Assembly (NCBI RefSeq): GCF_900100665.1
Contig: NZ_FNCS01000003.1
Location: 186,001 to 250,000, forward strand
Direction: 5' to 3'
DNA length: 64,000 bases
Source: Pelagibacterium luteolum
Lineage (GTDB): Bacteria; Pseudomonadota; Alphaproteobacteria; Rhizobiales; Devosiaceae
Within the stretch, counting starts at the first letter, position 1, and every line of letters starts with the position of its first letter. The notes under the pieces are model-generated. The model was given only the letters and a program-made list of their open reading frames with translations, ran no database searches and had not been told where the DNA came from. Of the stretch, positions 45,535 to 54,754 are shown one piece after another. The position numbers and the translations under genes were made by a program.

Positions 45535-46609
45535 GACCGCCCTGTCGCTCGGTGATTTGATCGACATGCAAATCCGCCAATCCGGACCCATGTCTTTGGC
45601 GACATATATGGGTCTATGCCTGACGCATCCCACACGCGGCTATTACCGCAAGGCGGATCCTCTGGGACGGTCTGGCGATTTCATCACCGCGCCCGAAATC
45701 TCCCAGACATTCGGCGAAATGATCGGCGCCTGGATCGCCGATCTCTACCTCCAGATGGGCAGTCCTGCGCAATTCACACTGCTCGAACTCGGGCCGGGTC
45801 GCGGGACACTGATGGCCGACGCTTTGCGTGTCGCCACGCGTGCGAGCGGATTGGCGGGCGCCCTCGCGCTTCGGCTTTTTGAAACAAATCCCGTCCTCAT
45901 CTCCATGCAGCGCGAGGCACTGACCGAGTACGCGCCGGTGTGGCTCGACGATATCGAAGCTGTCGCCGATGCGCCGATAATCATCATCGCCAATGAGTTC
46001 TTCGACGCCTTGCCGGTGCGCCAGTTCGTCAAGCGCGATGGCAAATGGTTCGAACGCTGCGTTGGGCTGACCGACGGACAGCGGACATTCGGCCTATCGC
46101 CGACGCCCTATGACGAAGCGCTGATCGGGCAGCCCTACGCAAGCGCCGTCGATGGGGAAGTCGCTGAGATCGGGCTTGCCGCTCAGCAGTTCATGACACA
46201 GCTCAGTGGTTTGATCGCCCCGCGCGGTGGAGCCCTCCTGGCGCTCGATTACGGCCACGCAACAACGCAACCGGGCGAAACGCTGCAGGCCCTTGCCCGC
46301 CATGCCTATGTCGATCCCCTCGCCCAGCCGGGCGCTGCCGATTTGACCACGCATGTGGATTTCGAAGCACTGGCGCGCGCTGCACGCATGGCTGGGTTGA
46401 CGCTGCCCCCACTTGTGACTCAAGGTCAGTTCCTTACATCCTTGGGACTGGCACAGCGCCATTCGGCGCTGGCCGCCGCCAACCCGGATCGCGCCGAGGA
46501 TTTGCGGTCGGCCTTTGATAGGCTCACCGGCCCCGAGCAGATGGGTGACTTGTTCAAAGTGCTTTGTGCCGCCAGCCCGGGCCTCAAGCCCGCCGGTTTC
46601 GCCGCATAA
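45527..46609 (+). CDS. SAM-dependent methyltransferase, MidA/NDUFAF7 family
   Basis: A 360-residue class I methyltransferase; the mitochondrial relative NDUFAF7 methylates an arginine of complex I subunit NDUFS2. HPTRGYYRKADPLGRSGDFITAPEISQTFGE is the family N-terminus, LLELGPGRGTLMAD is SAM motif I and ANEFFDALPVRQFV is the acidic motif. Sits between lgt and pgeF, the conserved Rhizobiales order. An NADH dehydrogenase role is inference. Confidence 0.9.
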   Translation: MPETALSLGDLIDMQIRQSGPMSLATYMGLCLTHPTRGYYRKADPLGRSGDFITAPEISQTFGEMIGAWIADLYLQMGSPAQFTLLELGPGRGTLMADALRVATRASGLAGALALRLFETNPVLISMQREALTEYAPVWLDDIEAVADAPIIIIANEFFDALPVRQFVKRDGKWFERCVGLTDGQRTFGLSPTPYDEALIGQPYASAVDGEVAEIGLAAQQFMTQLSGLIAPRGGALLALDYGHATTQPGETLQALARHAYVDPLAQPGAADLTTHVDFEALARAARMAGLTLPPLVTQGQFLTSLGLAQRHSALAAANPDRAEDLRSAFDRLTGPEQMGDLFKVLCAASPGLKPAGFAA

Positions 46610-46627
46610 CAAGAGTTCAGCCAGCCG

Positions 46628-47398
46628 ATGCATCCTCCTTTGGAAAAAAGCCCCGCCCTTACAACCGCTTCTGGCATTCGCCACGGTTTTTTCGGTCGAC
46701 GGGGTGGCGTTTCCGAGGGTGAATTCGCATCGCTCAACGCCTCGAGCGCCGTCGGCGACGACACCGCGAACGTTGTCGAAAATATCCACCGCGCCGTCAT
46801 GGCCCTCAAGGGTGGCCCCATCGAAGTGGCGCTTGCAAGGCAGGTGCACGGCACAGACGTGCTGGTCGTTGACGATCGCTACGATTTCGCCAAACGCCCC
46901 GAAGCCGATGCAATGGTGACCAAGCGGTCCGGCATTGCGCTCGGCATTCTCACCGCAGATTGCGTGCCCGTGCTGTTGGCCGATCCCGAAAGCGGCATCG
47001 TGGGGGCAGCGCACGCGGGATGGAAAGGTGCTGCCGATGGCATCGTCGAACGCACCGTCGAGGCCATGGTCGCACTCGGCGCTACACAATCGGCGATCAT
47101 CGCCGCCATAGGCCCTGCCATCAGTGCGGAGAATTACGAGATAGGGAACGAAATGGCTGCCGATATCGAAAGCCGTTTTCCCGATGCGGCGCCGTTCGTC
47201 CTCAAAGACGGCTGGCCCCGCCCTCATTTCGACGTCCCGGGCCTCGTTCTCTCGCAGCTTCGCGCTCTTGGAATCGGGGCGGTTGAGCAGGTCGGGGATT
47301 GCACCTACGCACATCCGGAACTCTATTTCTCCCACCGCCATGCGACCCATAATGACACGCGGGCCGGACGACAGATTGCGCTGATTGCCCGAGGGTGA
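46628..47398 (+). CDS. pgeF: Purine nucleoside phosphorylase / laccase-domain protein PgeF
   Basis: A 256-residue YfiH/PgeF protein. The family was first called multicopper oxidase-like. Members act on purine nucleosides, or in peptidoglycan quality control removing wrongly added L-Ser in E. coli. GIRHGFFGRRGGVSEGEF is the N-terminal signature. RQVHGTDV, LTADCVPVLLADP and VGAAHAGWKGA hold the zinc-binding His and Cys residues, with GDCTYAHPELYFSHR near the end. It starts 18 bp after the methyltransferase gene. Confidence 0.92.
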   Translation: MHPPLEKSPALTTASGIRHGFFGRRGGVSEGEFASLNASSAVGDDTANVVENIHRAVMALKGGPIEVALARQVHGTDVLVVDDRYDFAKRPEADAMVTKRSGIALGILTADCVPVLLADPESGIVGAAHAGWKGAADGIVERTVEAMVALGATQSAIIAAIGPAISAENYEIGNEMAADIESRFPDAAPFVLKDGWPRPHFDVPGLVLSQLRALGIGAVEQVGDCTYAHPELYFSHRHATHNDTRAGRQIALIARG

Positions 47399-47526
47399 TG
47401 GTGTGCGTCCGCGCAACATCGACACATCCTCTTCACGCTTCATGCAAAAGTCATATTGATGTTGCCGGGGCATACGTCTAAAGCTCCGCCCCACAAGCTC
47501 GGGGCATGGCGATTTCGGGCATGAAG

Positions 47527-47568
47527 CGCTGCCAGAAAAAGTGGTCGCCACTTTTTGGTTCGGCAGCG
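47527..47568. repeat. Intergenic palindrome (aaaaagtgg/ccacttttt type) before prs
   Basis: cgctgcc-a-gaaaaagtgg-tcg-ccacttttt-gg-ttcggcagcg folds into one long imperfect hairpin. A similar gaaaaagtgg palindrome is widespread in Hyphomicrobiales intergenic DNA. It ends 34 bp before prs. The rest of 47399-47602 shows no gene. Confidence 0.55.
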
Positions 47569-47602
47569 TGACCACATCGAGTGCGACAGATAGAGGCTGA
47601 CC

Positions 47603-48535
47603 ATGAAACTGGTGACGGGCAATTCTAACCTCACCGTGGCCAAGGCCGTTTCTCAATATCTCGAAATCCCCCTGACTGACGCGTCGGTCAAGAAATTTGC
47701 CGACAAGGAAATCTTCGTCGAAATTCTGGAAAACGTCCGCGGCGAGGACGTTTTCGTCCTTCAGTCGACGTCTTATCCCGCCAACGACCATCTGATGGAA
47801 TTGCTGATCCTGATCGATGCGCTGCGCCGCTCTTCGGCCCGCCGCGTCACTGCCGTGCTGCCCTATTACGGCTATGCGCGCCAGGATCGCAAATCGGCCC
47901 CGCGCACCCCGATTTCGGCCAAGCTCGTGGCCAATCTGATTACCGAAGCGGGCGCCAACCGCATCTTGACCCTGGATCTGCACGCACCGCAAATCCAGGG
48001 CTTTTTCGACATCCCGACCGACAACCTCTATGCCGCTCCAGTGCTGACGCGCGACATTTCGGAAAACTACGACACCTCGAAGGTGATGATCGTTTCCCCC
48101 GACGTCGGCGGCGTATTGCGCGCCCGCAACGTTGCCAACCGCATCGGCGCGCAATTGGCCATCGTCGACAAGCGCCGTCCGCGCGCTGGCGTTTCGGAAG
48201 TGATGAACATCATCGGTGACGTCGAGGGCCAGTCGTGCATCCTGATCGACGATATCGTCGATTCCGGCGGCACGCTGGTCAACGCGGCCGAAGCGCTGCT
48301 CAATGCGGGCGCGAGCGAAGTATCGGCCTATATCACGCATGGCGTGCTCTCTGGCGAAGCGCCACAGCGCATTGCCAACTCGCGGCTGAAGGAACTAGTG
48401 ACCACCAATTCGATCGAAATGACCGAAGCCGTGGCCAAGGTCGACAAGATCCGCCACATCTCGATCGCACCGCTGCTTGGCGAAGCCATCGCACGCACTG
48501 CGTCGGAGCAATCGGTATCGAGCCTCTTCGACTAG
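47603..48535 (+). CDS. prs: Ribose-phosphate pyrophosphokinase
   Basis: Makes PRPP from ribose 5-phosphate and ATP for nucleotide, His and Trp synthesis. The 310-residue protein has [21 protein letters not shown], the ATP-binding [18 protein letters not shown], and the catalytic [20 protein letters not shown]. The PRPP loop is [15 protein letters not shown]. gaggctg precedes the ATG. A CtrA-type site begins 1 bp after the stop codon. Confidence 0.97.
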   Translation: MKLVTGNSNLTVAKAVSQYLEIPLTDASVKKFADKEIFVEILENVRGEDVFVLQSTSYPANDHLMELLILIDALRRSSARRVTAVLPYYGYARQDRKSAPRTPISAKLVANLITEAGANRILTLDLHAPQIQGFFDIPTDNLYAAPVLTRDISENYDTSKVMIVSPDVGGVLRARNVANRIGAQLAIVDKRRPRAGVSEVMNIIGDVEGQSCILIDDIVDSGGTLVNAAEALLNAGASEVSAYITHGVLSGEAPQRIANSRLKELVTTNSIEMTEAVAKVDKIRHISIAPLLGEAIARTASEQSVSSLFD

Positions 48536-48551
48536 TTAACAATTCGTTAAC
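48536..48551. promoter_or_regulatory. CtrA-type site TTAA-N7-TTAAC before a hypothetical gene
   Basis: TTAA (48536-48539), caattcg, TTAAC (48547-48551) is an exact match to the CtrA consensus and lies about 87 bp upstream of the ORF at 48638. A further caattaagc follows. Confidence 0.55.
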
Positions 48552-48637
48552 GCTCAATTAAGCATCCCTCTCAAATTGCTGGTCGGCACGACTCCTCTCA
48601 CCCTCCGATGACGGAAGCGAGATGGGAGCTTTGACCT

Positions 48638-49030
48638 ATGGCGGCGACTCAGCCACAAGCAGGCCCTGCGAGTGGAACCATTGATCGGCTTCGGAATTTC
48701 TTGTTTGTGAAACTCCGTTGGGGCGAGCCTTCGATGTCCGCGAGTGCCGCGTTTTTGGAAGTATCAGTGACATCTAGCCCTCCTGAGCGACCCCGCGTCG
48801 CTCCACGCCTCAATGCCGAAGCAGAGCTTTTGCACCTGCTCGAGGAAATTCCGACATGGCCCGATGCGATGCTTGTGCACATGCACAAGCGGTTCGTTTC
48901 GAGTCGGCTTTTTCGCGTGCATCACGACCCTAACGGCCCCCTCACCAAACGCGCTGAAAGACTGCGCGACGCGGCACTGGCCGAAATGAGGGTTCGTGGC
49001 TTGCAAGCACCACCCGATACCGACGCCTGA
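48638..49030 (+). CDS. Hypothetical protein, up to 130 residues
   Basis: Not recognised. The C-terminal two-thirds look most protein-like (EAELLHLLEEIPTWPDAMLVHMHKRFVSSRLF, then LTKRAERLRDAALAEMRVRG), predicted helical and basic. ATG 48638 has gggag about 10 bp upstream; ATG 48734 (MSASAAFLEVSV) is an alternative. A CtrA-type site upstream suggests cell-cycle control if it is real. Confidence 0.55.
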   Translation: MAATQPQAGPASGTIDRLRNFLFVKLRWGEPSMSASAAFLEVSVTSSPPERPRVAPRLNAEAELLHLLEEIPTWPDAMLVHMHKRFVSSRLFRVHHDPNGPLTKRAERLRDAALAEMRVRGLQAPPDTDA

Positions 49031-49165
49031 TCCCCGCTGAGCGGGGACTTGCCCTCGTCCGGGTGCTCCTGTATAGACCCCGCCCATGAAGCGCTCGTCA
49101 CCCCTGGAGGACGGGCGCGCACTCTGCATTGATTGCAGACTGCACCCAACAAATGGATGAATTCC

Positions 49166-49807
49166 ATGAGCGTCGAGCTTAAGGCTTCGGTGCGGGACCG
49201 GGTGGGCAAGGGGGCCGCTCGTGAACTGCGTCGTCAAGGTCTTGTTCCTGCAGTTATCTACGGCGATAAGAAAGCCCCTCTTTCCATCGCGATTTCCTAC
49301 AAGGACACGTTCCGCAAGATTCATGACGGCGGATTTCTGTCGCACGTCATCGAGATCGACGTGGACGGCTCCAAGCACCGCGTGATCCCCAAGGATTACC
49401 AGCTTGAACCCGTACGCGACTTCCTCGTGCATGTGGATTTCCTGCGCGTCGGCAAGAACGCGACCCTGACGGTCGACGTTCCGGTCCACTTCGAGAACGA
49501 AGAAAAGTCGCCCGGCCTGAAAAAGGGCGGCGTGCTCAACATCGTTCGTCACACTGTCGAAGTGACCGTTCCAGCCGATTCCATTCCGGAAAACCTGGTC
49601 GTCGATCTGACCGGTGCGGAAGTCGGCGACTCGATCCACATCTCGGCGGTTACTCTGCCCAAGGGCGTCGTTCCGACCATCACGGATCGCGACTTCACCA
49701 TCGCCACCATCGCTGCTCCGTCTGCCCTGCGCTCGTCTGAAGGCGCTGAAGGCGACGAGGCCGATGAAGGCGAAGATGAAGCTGCAGCGGAAAAAGACGA
49801 AGAATAG
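49166..49807 (+). CDS. rplY: 50S ribosomal protein L25 (CTC family)
   Basis: A 5S rRNA-binding ribosomal protein of the long, two-domain CTC type, 213 residues. The N-terminal domain ([31 protein letters not shown]) binds 5S rRNA; the second domain ([21 protein letters not shown]) is followed by an acidic tail of about 25 residues. ATG 49166 fits the family. A GC hairpin (49816-49838) lies between it and pth, which starts 51 bp after the stop. Confidence 0.95.
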   Translation: MSVELKASVRDRVGKGAARELRRQGLVPAVIYGDKKAPLSIAISYKDTFRKIHDGGFLSHVIEIDVDGSKHRVIPKDYQLEPVRDFLVHVDFLRVGKNATLTVDVPVHFENEEKSPGLKKGGVLNIVRHTVEVTVPADSIPENLVVDLTGAEVGDSIHISAVTLPKGVVPTITDRDFTIATIAAPSALRSSEGAEGDEADEGEDEAAAEKDEE

Positions 49808-49858
49808 TCTTTGCAGGGTCGGCGGTTTTCGCCGGCCCTTCCTTCCCGGAGAGATGCG

Positions 49859-50569
49859 ATGCACCTTATTGTGGGGCTCGGCAATCCCGGCGCCGAATAC
49901 GCTGCCCACCGGCACAATATCGGCTTTCTGGCCGTCGACGAGATCGCCCGCCAGCACAGTTTCCCGCCCTTCCGGCAAAAATTTTCCGCGTTGATCAGCG
50001 AAGGTCTGATCGATGGCGAAAAGATCATGTTGCTCAAGCCGCAGACCTTCATGAACCGCTCGGGCGATTCCGTTGCCCAGGCGATCAGCTTTTACAAGCT
50101 GGCGCCCGCAGACATTACCGTGATCCACGACGAACTCGACCTCGCACCCGGAAAGGTCCGCATCAAATCGGGCGGCGGCAACGGCGGACACAATGGATTG
50201 CGGTCGATCGAAAGCCAGATCGGTAAGGACTATGTTCGGATCCGGCTCGGTATCGGCCACCCTGGGCATAAGGATCGCGTGCACTCCCATGTGCTCTCCA
50301 ACTTTCACAAAGCCGAAAACGATTGGCTCGAGCCGCTGCTCGATGCCTTGGCCAAAAATGCCGGCCTGATCGCCAAGGGCGACGCCGCCGGCCTGATGAA
50401 CAAGCTGGCGCTGGCCGTCCCGTCGACCAAGGCGGAGCCGGCGCCCAAACCGGCCCCCAAGGCGCAAAGCCACATTCACCAGTCGCGGCCCGCCACGCCG
50501 CAAGCCAAGATGCCGGACAGCGGCCCGATGGCCGAAATGCTCAAAAAGCTGTTCGGTAAAAGAGACTGA
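49859..50569 (+). CDS. pth: Peptidyl-tRNA hydrolase
   Basis: Frees tRNA from dropped-off peptidyl-tRNA. The 236-residue protein has LIVGLGNPGAEYAAHRHNIGF (catalytic His near residue 20), LLKPQTFMNRSGD, VIHDELDLAPGKVRIKSGGGNGGHNGLRSI and IGKDYVRIRLGIGHP. About 45 residues rich in Ala, Pro and Lys follow the usual end, a C-terminal extension common in Rhizobiales. rplY-pth is a standard pair. ggagag precedes the ATG. Confidence 0.95.
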   Translation: MHLIVGLGNPGAEYAAHRHNIGFLAVDEIARQHSFPPFRQKFSALISEGLIDGEKIMLLKPQTFMNRSGDSVAQAISFYKLAPADITVIHDELDLAPGKVRIKSGGGNGGHNGLRSIESQIGKDYVRIRLGIGHPGHKDRVHSHVLSNFHKAENDWLEPLLDALAKNAGLIAKGDAAGLMNKLALAVPSTKAEPAPKPAPKAQSHIHQSRPATPQAKMPDSGPMAEMLKKLFGKRD

Positions 50570-50691
50570 CCCGCGCCGAAGCGTCCGACGGCGATATCCC
50601 CTCGGATGATGGATAGACGGCATGGGGCGATGAACGCTCCGCAGTTTGTTTTTTAGTATGAAGCGATCATCGCCCCAGGCGCTCGGGATTT

Positions 50692-50915
50692 TTGGCTTAG
50701 TCGCCCTTCAGAAGGCTGGGGTCAATCCCCGCCGGGTTTCCCCGGTAAGCCGTCGTATGGTTACCGACGACCGGCACTTGTGACGTTTAGGCCTCCCCTG
50801 CGGCGACCCGCAAGGAACCCGAACCAAACCCGCCCAAACGTTCGTTGCGCTTGCGTCCATAGGCGCGGGTTCGTGCGTGCAGTATGGATGCGGTTGAGAC
50901 GGCGGGGATAAGTTA
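50692..50915 (-). repeat. Dispersed ~215-bp repeat, copy 2 (inverted)
   Basis: The reverse complement closely matches 30145-30360. The best part is 50692-50830 (ggcttagtcgcccttcag to gcaaggaacccgaacc); the distal part is looser, apart from a shared ggggataag end. The 510-bp gap between pth and ychF holds this repeat and no credible gene. Confidence 0.65.
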
Positions 50916-51078
50916 TTTCTTGGCCGAAGGTGGTCGAGGAAACTCAGACCCCTCATCCGGACCCTCTCGCCTGCTGATGACCAGAACTTGATGCAAACCT
51001 TGACTTCTCACCCGCTCTGCACGAGTTAAGGCCCAACATTTTCCTGCGCGCTAAGCGCGCCATCTCCGAGGTTTCATC

Positions 51079-52176
51079 ATGGGTTTCAAATGCGGCATCG
51101 TCGGCTTGCCCAATGTGGGCAAATCGACGCTTTTTAACGCCCTCACCCAGACCGCTGCCGCGCAGGCCGCAAATTTTCCGTTTTGCACGATCGAACCCAA
51201 TGTCGGTGAAGTGTCGGTGCCCGACGAACGCCTCGACAAGCTGGCCGCGATCGGCAAGTCCAAGGAAATCATCCCGACACGGCTGTCGTTCGTCGACATC
51301 GCCGGACTGGTCAAAGGCGCGTCGAAGGGCGAGGGTCTGGGCAATCAGTTTCTCGCCAATATCCGCGAATGCGACGCCATCGCCTATGTGCTGCGCTGCT
51401 TTGAAAATGACGACATCATCCACGTCGCCGGCAAGGTGGACCCGATCGCCGACGCCGAAGTCGTCGAGACCGAGCTGATGCTTGCCGACCTCGAAAGCCT
51501 CGAAAAGCGCATCGGTGGACTGGAAAAGAAAATCCGGGCCAATGACAAGTATGCAAAGCTCACCCTCGAGCTTGTCAATCGTGCCAAGGCACTGCTCGAA
51601 GAGGGCAAGCCCGCGCGCCACACCGAGCGCGCCGCCGACGAGGAAAAGGCGTTCAAGGAGCTTCAGCTGCTCACGGCCAAGCCGGTGCTCTATGTCTGCA
51701 ATGTCGATGAATCGGCAGCCGCTACGGGCAATGAGCACACGAAAAAGGTCGAGGAGTATGCCAAGGCGCAGGATGCGCGCACTGTCGTGATCTGCGCCGA
51801 AATCGAAGCCGAACTGGCTGGGCTCGATACTGCGGACCGTACCGACTATCTCTCCTCGCTGGGCCTTGAAGAACCCGGCCTGAACAAGCTGATCCGCGAG
51901 GGATACAAGCTCCTGCACCTCCAGACCTATTTTACCGTCGGTCCCAAGGAAGCGCGCGCCTGGACCATCCCCGTCGGCACCAAGGCGCCGCAGGCCGCCG
52001 GCGTCATCCACTCCGATTTCGAGCGCGGCTTTATTCGCGCCCAGACCATCGCCTATGACGACTTCGTTGCGCTGGGCGGCGAAGTGCCGGCCAAGGAAGC
52101 GGGCAAGGCACGCGACGAAGGCAAGGAGTATGTCGTCAAGGACGGCGACGTGCTGCTCTTCAAGTTCAACACCTGA
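51079..52176 (+). CDS. ychF: Redox-regulated ATPase YchF (OLA1 family)
   Basis: A universally conserved Obg-related P-loop ATPase that binds ribosomes. The 365-residue protein has G1 GIVGLPNVGKST (residues 6-17), G3 FVDIAGLVKGASKGEGLGNQFL, the NVDE motif in place of NKxD (explaining ATP preference), and the C-terminal TGS domain (TYFTVGPKEARAWTIP, ending VVKDGDVLLFKFN). The Ada-like gene on the other strand overlaps its 3' end. Confidence 0.96.
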   Translation: MGFKCGIVGLPNVGKSTLFNALTQTAAAQAANFPFCTIEPNVGEVSVPDERLDKLAAIGKSKEIIPTRLSFVDIAGLVKGASKGEGLGNQFLANIRECDAIAYVLRCFENDDIIHVAGKVDPIADAEVVETELMLADLESLEKRIGGLEKKIRANDKYAKLTLELVNRAKALLEEGKPARHTERAADEEKAFKELQLLTAKPVLYVCNVDESAAATGNEHTKKVEEYAKAQDARTVVICAEIEAELAGLDTADRTDYLSSLGLEEPGLNKLIREGYKLLHLQTYFTVGPKEARAWTIPVGTKAPQAAGVIHSDFERGFIRAQTIAYDDFVALGGEVPAKEAGKARDEGKEYVVKDGDVLLFKFNT

Positions 52177-52406
52177 TATCGGCGATCGGCGGGGCGGCAC
52201 CTCTTGCAAGCCCGAAACCCCGCAGCAACGCAATCATCGACGGTTTCAAAAAACCGGCAGTTCTTGGCGAGTGGCGTACGCGCCGCACAGCCCATCGTGC
52301 AGAAAATCCCCGTCGAGACGACGCCGACATAGGCCCTGCCGAGCCAGGCCTTGTCGCGGGCGGCGAGCGATGCATAAAGCGTTTCGGTGTCGGTCAATTG
52401 GGCCAT
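52053..52406 (-). CDS. Solo Ada-type metal-binding domain protein
   Basis: Residues ~5-75 match the N-terminal zinc domain of Ada: LYASLAARDKAWLGRAYVGVVSTGIFC, then TMGCAARTPLAKNCRFF and AAGFRACKRCRP. The four zinc cysteines (C-x3-C and C-x2-C) are kept. In Ada this domain takes methyl groups from phosphotriesters in DNA. No AraC, methyltransferase or AlkA part follows; instead the frame runs 124 bp antisense into ychF. It may be a fragment of an ada gene with a tail acquired by read-through. Start uncertain (52469, 52406). Confidence 0.6.
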   Translation of the reverse strand: MAQLTDTETLYASLAARDKAWLGRAYVGVVSTGIFCTMGCAARTPLAKNCRFFETVDDCVAAGFRACKRCRPADRRYQVLNLKSSTSPSLTTYSLPSSRALPASLAGTSPPSATKSS

Positions 52407-52519
52407 CATCGCCTCCCATGCGGGCATTGGGCCACACGCCTTGCCGCTGAGCCACCCGATTTTCGCCATCCCTTCCGAATCACCTAAAGTGCCCGGCCTT
52501 TAACGGCAGGAGGCACAGC

Positions 52520-54199
52520 GTGAAAATCGATCTGGCATTGGTCTCCCCGCCCCTCAAGGCCATACTCGGACAATATCTGCGCACGGCCAAGGTGATCCTC
52601 GCAATCGTGGTCGTTCTGACGATCCTCGGTTCGCTCACCGGGATCACTGCGCCATTTCTGTTTTCGCGTCTCATCGACCAGCTGGACCCGGCCAATCTTT
52701 CAGAGGGACTGATCTGGGGGTTCGTGGCCTATGCCGTGCTGATGGGTGCGTCTTATACGATCCAGCGCATGTCGAGCTTTTTGACGTTCATGACGTCGGA
52801 GAGCCTGAACTTTGTGACCTCGACCGCATTTTTCGAGCGCATCGCAGGCAAGGCGTCGGGGTTCTTTCTGGACCACAACCCGGTGGAGATCGAAACGGCC
52901 CAGCACAGGGGGCTCGAGTCGCTCAACATCGTGGTCCAGTTCACCCTAGCCGCCCTCCTGCCCGGAACGCTGCAGGTGGCGCTAAGCCTCATCATGCTTG
53001 GCACTGTCTTGAGCCCGGATATCGCTTTGATCGTCGTGGTGTATGGCGTGGTTCACATCTGGCTCGTAGCGCGCGCAACGCGCACGACCCGTGTTCACCT
53101 CGACGAGGCGATCGAGCACTCACAGGCCAGCTCGCGCTTTATCGGCAATGCCATTTCGAGCATGGATACGCTGCGTCAGTTCGGCTCGGCGCGCTGGATG
53201 ATCGGCCAGTTCACACGGCGCGAGCAATCGGCGCATTCCGCATGGCAGCGCTATGCCATGGCGCATGTGCGCTATGCGGGTCTGTTTGGAGCCTCGCTCG
53301 CCATCCAGTTCGCGCTGACGCTCTGGCTGCTTGTGCCGCGTGTCGCGGAAGGCAGTTTGACCGTCGGCGATCTCGTGCTGTTCAACACGTTGTTGCTGCA
53401 GCTCAACATGCCGTTCCAGATGATGGGCCAGGCCATCCAACAGATGTCCCAATCCTATTCCAAATTCCTGCCATTCGCCCGCATGTGGCAGGCCGAGTCG
53501 CATGACGATTTTGAAACGGCAGGTGATTTTTCACTCGATGGCGGCGCTGTCACCTTTTCCGATGTCGGCTATGTCTATCCCAATGGACGCGGCGTTTCGG
53601 GCGCCAGCTTTGAGGCCCGGCGCGGAACGATTACATACATCACCGGCGATACAGGCTCGGGCAAGTCGACGCTATTCAAGCTGCTCCTGAAATCGATGGA
53701 GCCGCAAACCGGCACGATCAATATCGACGGTACGTCGATCGGAAATGTCTCGCGCGCCGACTGGTTTGCGCAGGTCGCCGCGGTGCCCCAGGACGTGGTG
53801 CTGCTCAACGATACGCTGGCCACCAACATCGTTTTGGGCCGCTCCCATGACGACGCGCGCTTGCGCCGTGCGGCCGAACGGGCGGCTGTGCTGGGATTTA
53901 TCGAGGGACTCGACGAAGGGTTCGAGACTGTTGTCGGTGAGCGCGGGTTGAAACTGTCGGGCGGGGAACGCCAGCGCATCGCCATTGCGCGCGCCCTTTA
54001 TGCCGATCCGGCGATCCTGTTGCTCGACGAGGCCAGTTCGTCTCTCGATGCCGAAACGGAAAAGGACATCATGGATCAGTTGCGCCATATCCGCGATCAG
54101 GTGACGATCATTGCCATCACCCATCGGCTGAGCGTGATCGAGCCGGAGGACACTGTCGTGAGGATCGGACCTGCGACGGAAAGCGCGGCCACCCCATGA
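52520..54199 (+). CDS. ABC exporter half-transporter (homodimer type)
   Basis: A 559-residue exporter half: membrane domain (residues ~20-310) and ATPase domain with canonical Walker A GDTGSGKST, signature LSGGERQR, Walker B ILLLDEASSSLD and switch His in ITHRLS. With both sites complete it is expected to be a homodimer. The membrane domain is unusual enough that I cannot name a substrate. GTG 52520 follows aggagg by 8 bp. Confidence 0.88.
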   Translation: MKIDLALVSPPLKAILGQYLRTAKVILAIVVVLTILGSLTGITAPFLFSRLIDQLDPANLSEGLIWGFVAYAVLMGASYTIQRMSSFLTFMTSESLNFVTSTAFFERIAGKASGFFLDHNPVEIETAQHRGLESLNIVVQFTLAALLPGTLQVALSLIMLGTVLSPDIALIVVVYGVVHIWLVARATRTTRVHLDEAIEHSQASSRFIGNAISSMDTLRQFGSARWMIGQFTRREQSAHSAWQRYAMAHVRYAGLFGASLAIQFALTLWLLVPRVAEGSLTVGDLVLFNTLLLQLNMPFQMMGQAIQQMSQSYSKFLPFARMWQAESHDDFETAGDFSLDGGAVTFSDVGYVYPNGRGVSGASFEARRGTITYITGDTGSGKSTLFKLLLKSMEPQTGTINIDGTSIGNVSRADWFAQVAAVPQDVVLLNDTLATNIVLGRSHDDARLRRAAERAAVLGFIEGLDEGFETVVGERGLKLSGGERQRIAIARALYADPAILLLDEASSSLDAETEKDIMDQLRHIRDQVTIIAITHRLSVIEPEDTVVRIGPATESAATP

Positions 54200-54262
54200 T
54201 GTCGCCCCCTTGCCCCAGACGAAGATAGGGATAAAATGGGCGTTGACGTTAAGGGTAAGCAA

Positions 54263-54754
54263 ATGACCAATCCGATAACCCATGACCGCCTCCACTATGA
54301 AGATCTTGAGTTGGGGCAGACCATCCCGCTCGGACCCCGGACGGTGAGCAAAGCCGACATCATCGAATTTGCGACCGAGTTCGACCCCTTCCCTTTCCAT
54401 CTCGATGAAAAGGCGGCCAAAGCCAGCCTGCTCGGCGGCCTGGCGGCCAGCGGGTGGCAGACGGGGGCGCTGTCGCTGCGCATGCTGGTCGACGGATTTT
54501 TGTCCAGGATCGCATCCATGGGCGGCTTAGGCTTTACCGATCTGAAATGGAAGCGGCCGCTGATGAAGGGCGACACGCTCTCGGGCACCGCGACGGTCAC
54601 CTCACTGCGGCGGTCGGCCGGTCATCCCAATATGGGGATCCTCACCATCGCCTTCGACATGCGCAACCAGAAGGGTCAGCAGGTGATGACGCTCAATCTC
54701 GCCAATCTCGTCGAAGTGCGCCATCCCGCCATGCTCGAGGAGGCAGCGCAATGA
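54263..54754 (+). CDS. MaoC-like hotdog dehydratase, gene 1
   Basis: A 163-residue single-hotdog protein of the R-specific enoyl-CoA hydratase/MaoC class. The conserved block is EFDPFPFHLDEKAAKASLLGGLAASGWQTGAL; the canonical Asp-x4-His motif reads FDPFPFH. WKRPLMKGDTLSGTATVT follows. Start at 54263 or 54236; both have weak ribosome-binding sites. Overlaps the second MaoC gene by 4 bp, so the two probably form a heteromeric enzyme or act in sequence on acyl-CoA. Confidence 0.85.
   Translation: MTNPITHDRLHYEDLELGQTIPLGPRTVSKADIIEFATEFDPFPFHLDEKAAKASLLGGLAASGWQTGALSLRMLVDGFLSRIASMGGLGFTDLKWKRPLMKGDTLSGTATVTSLRRSAGHPNMGILTIAFDMRNQKGQQVMTLNLANLVEVRHPAMLEEAAQ

Noticed and set aside
46094-48340. 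748-codon open frame on the minus strand across midA, pgeF and prs
   Set aside because: It is antisense to three securely identified genes, low in recognisable protein character, and is what the high-GC third positions of the real genes produce.
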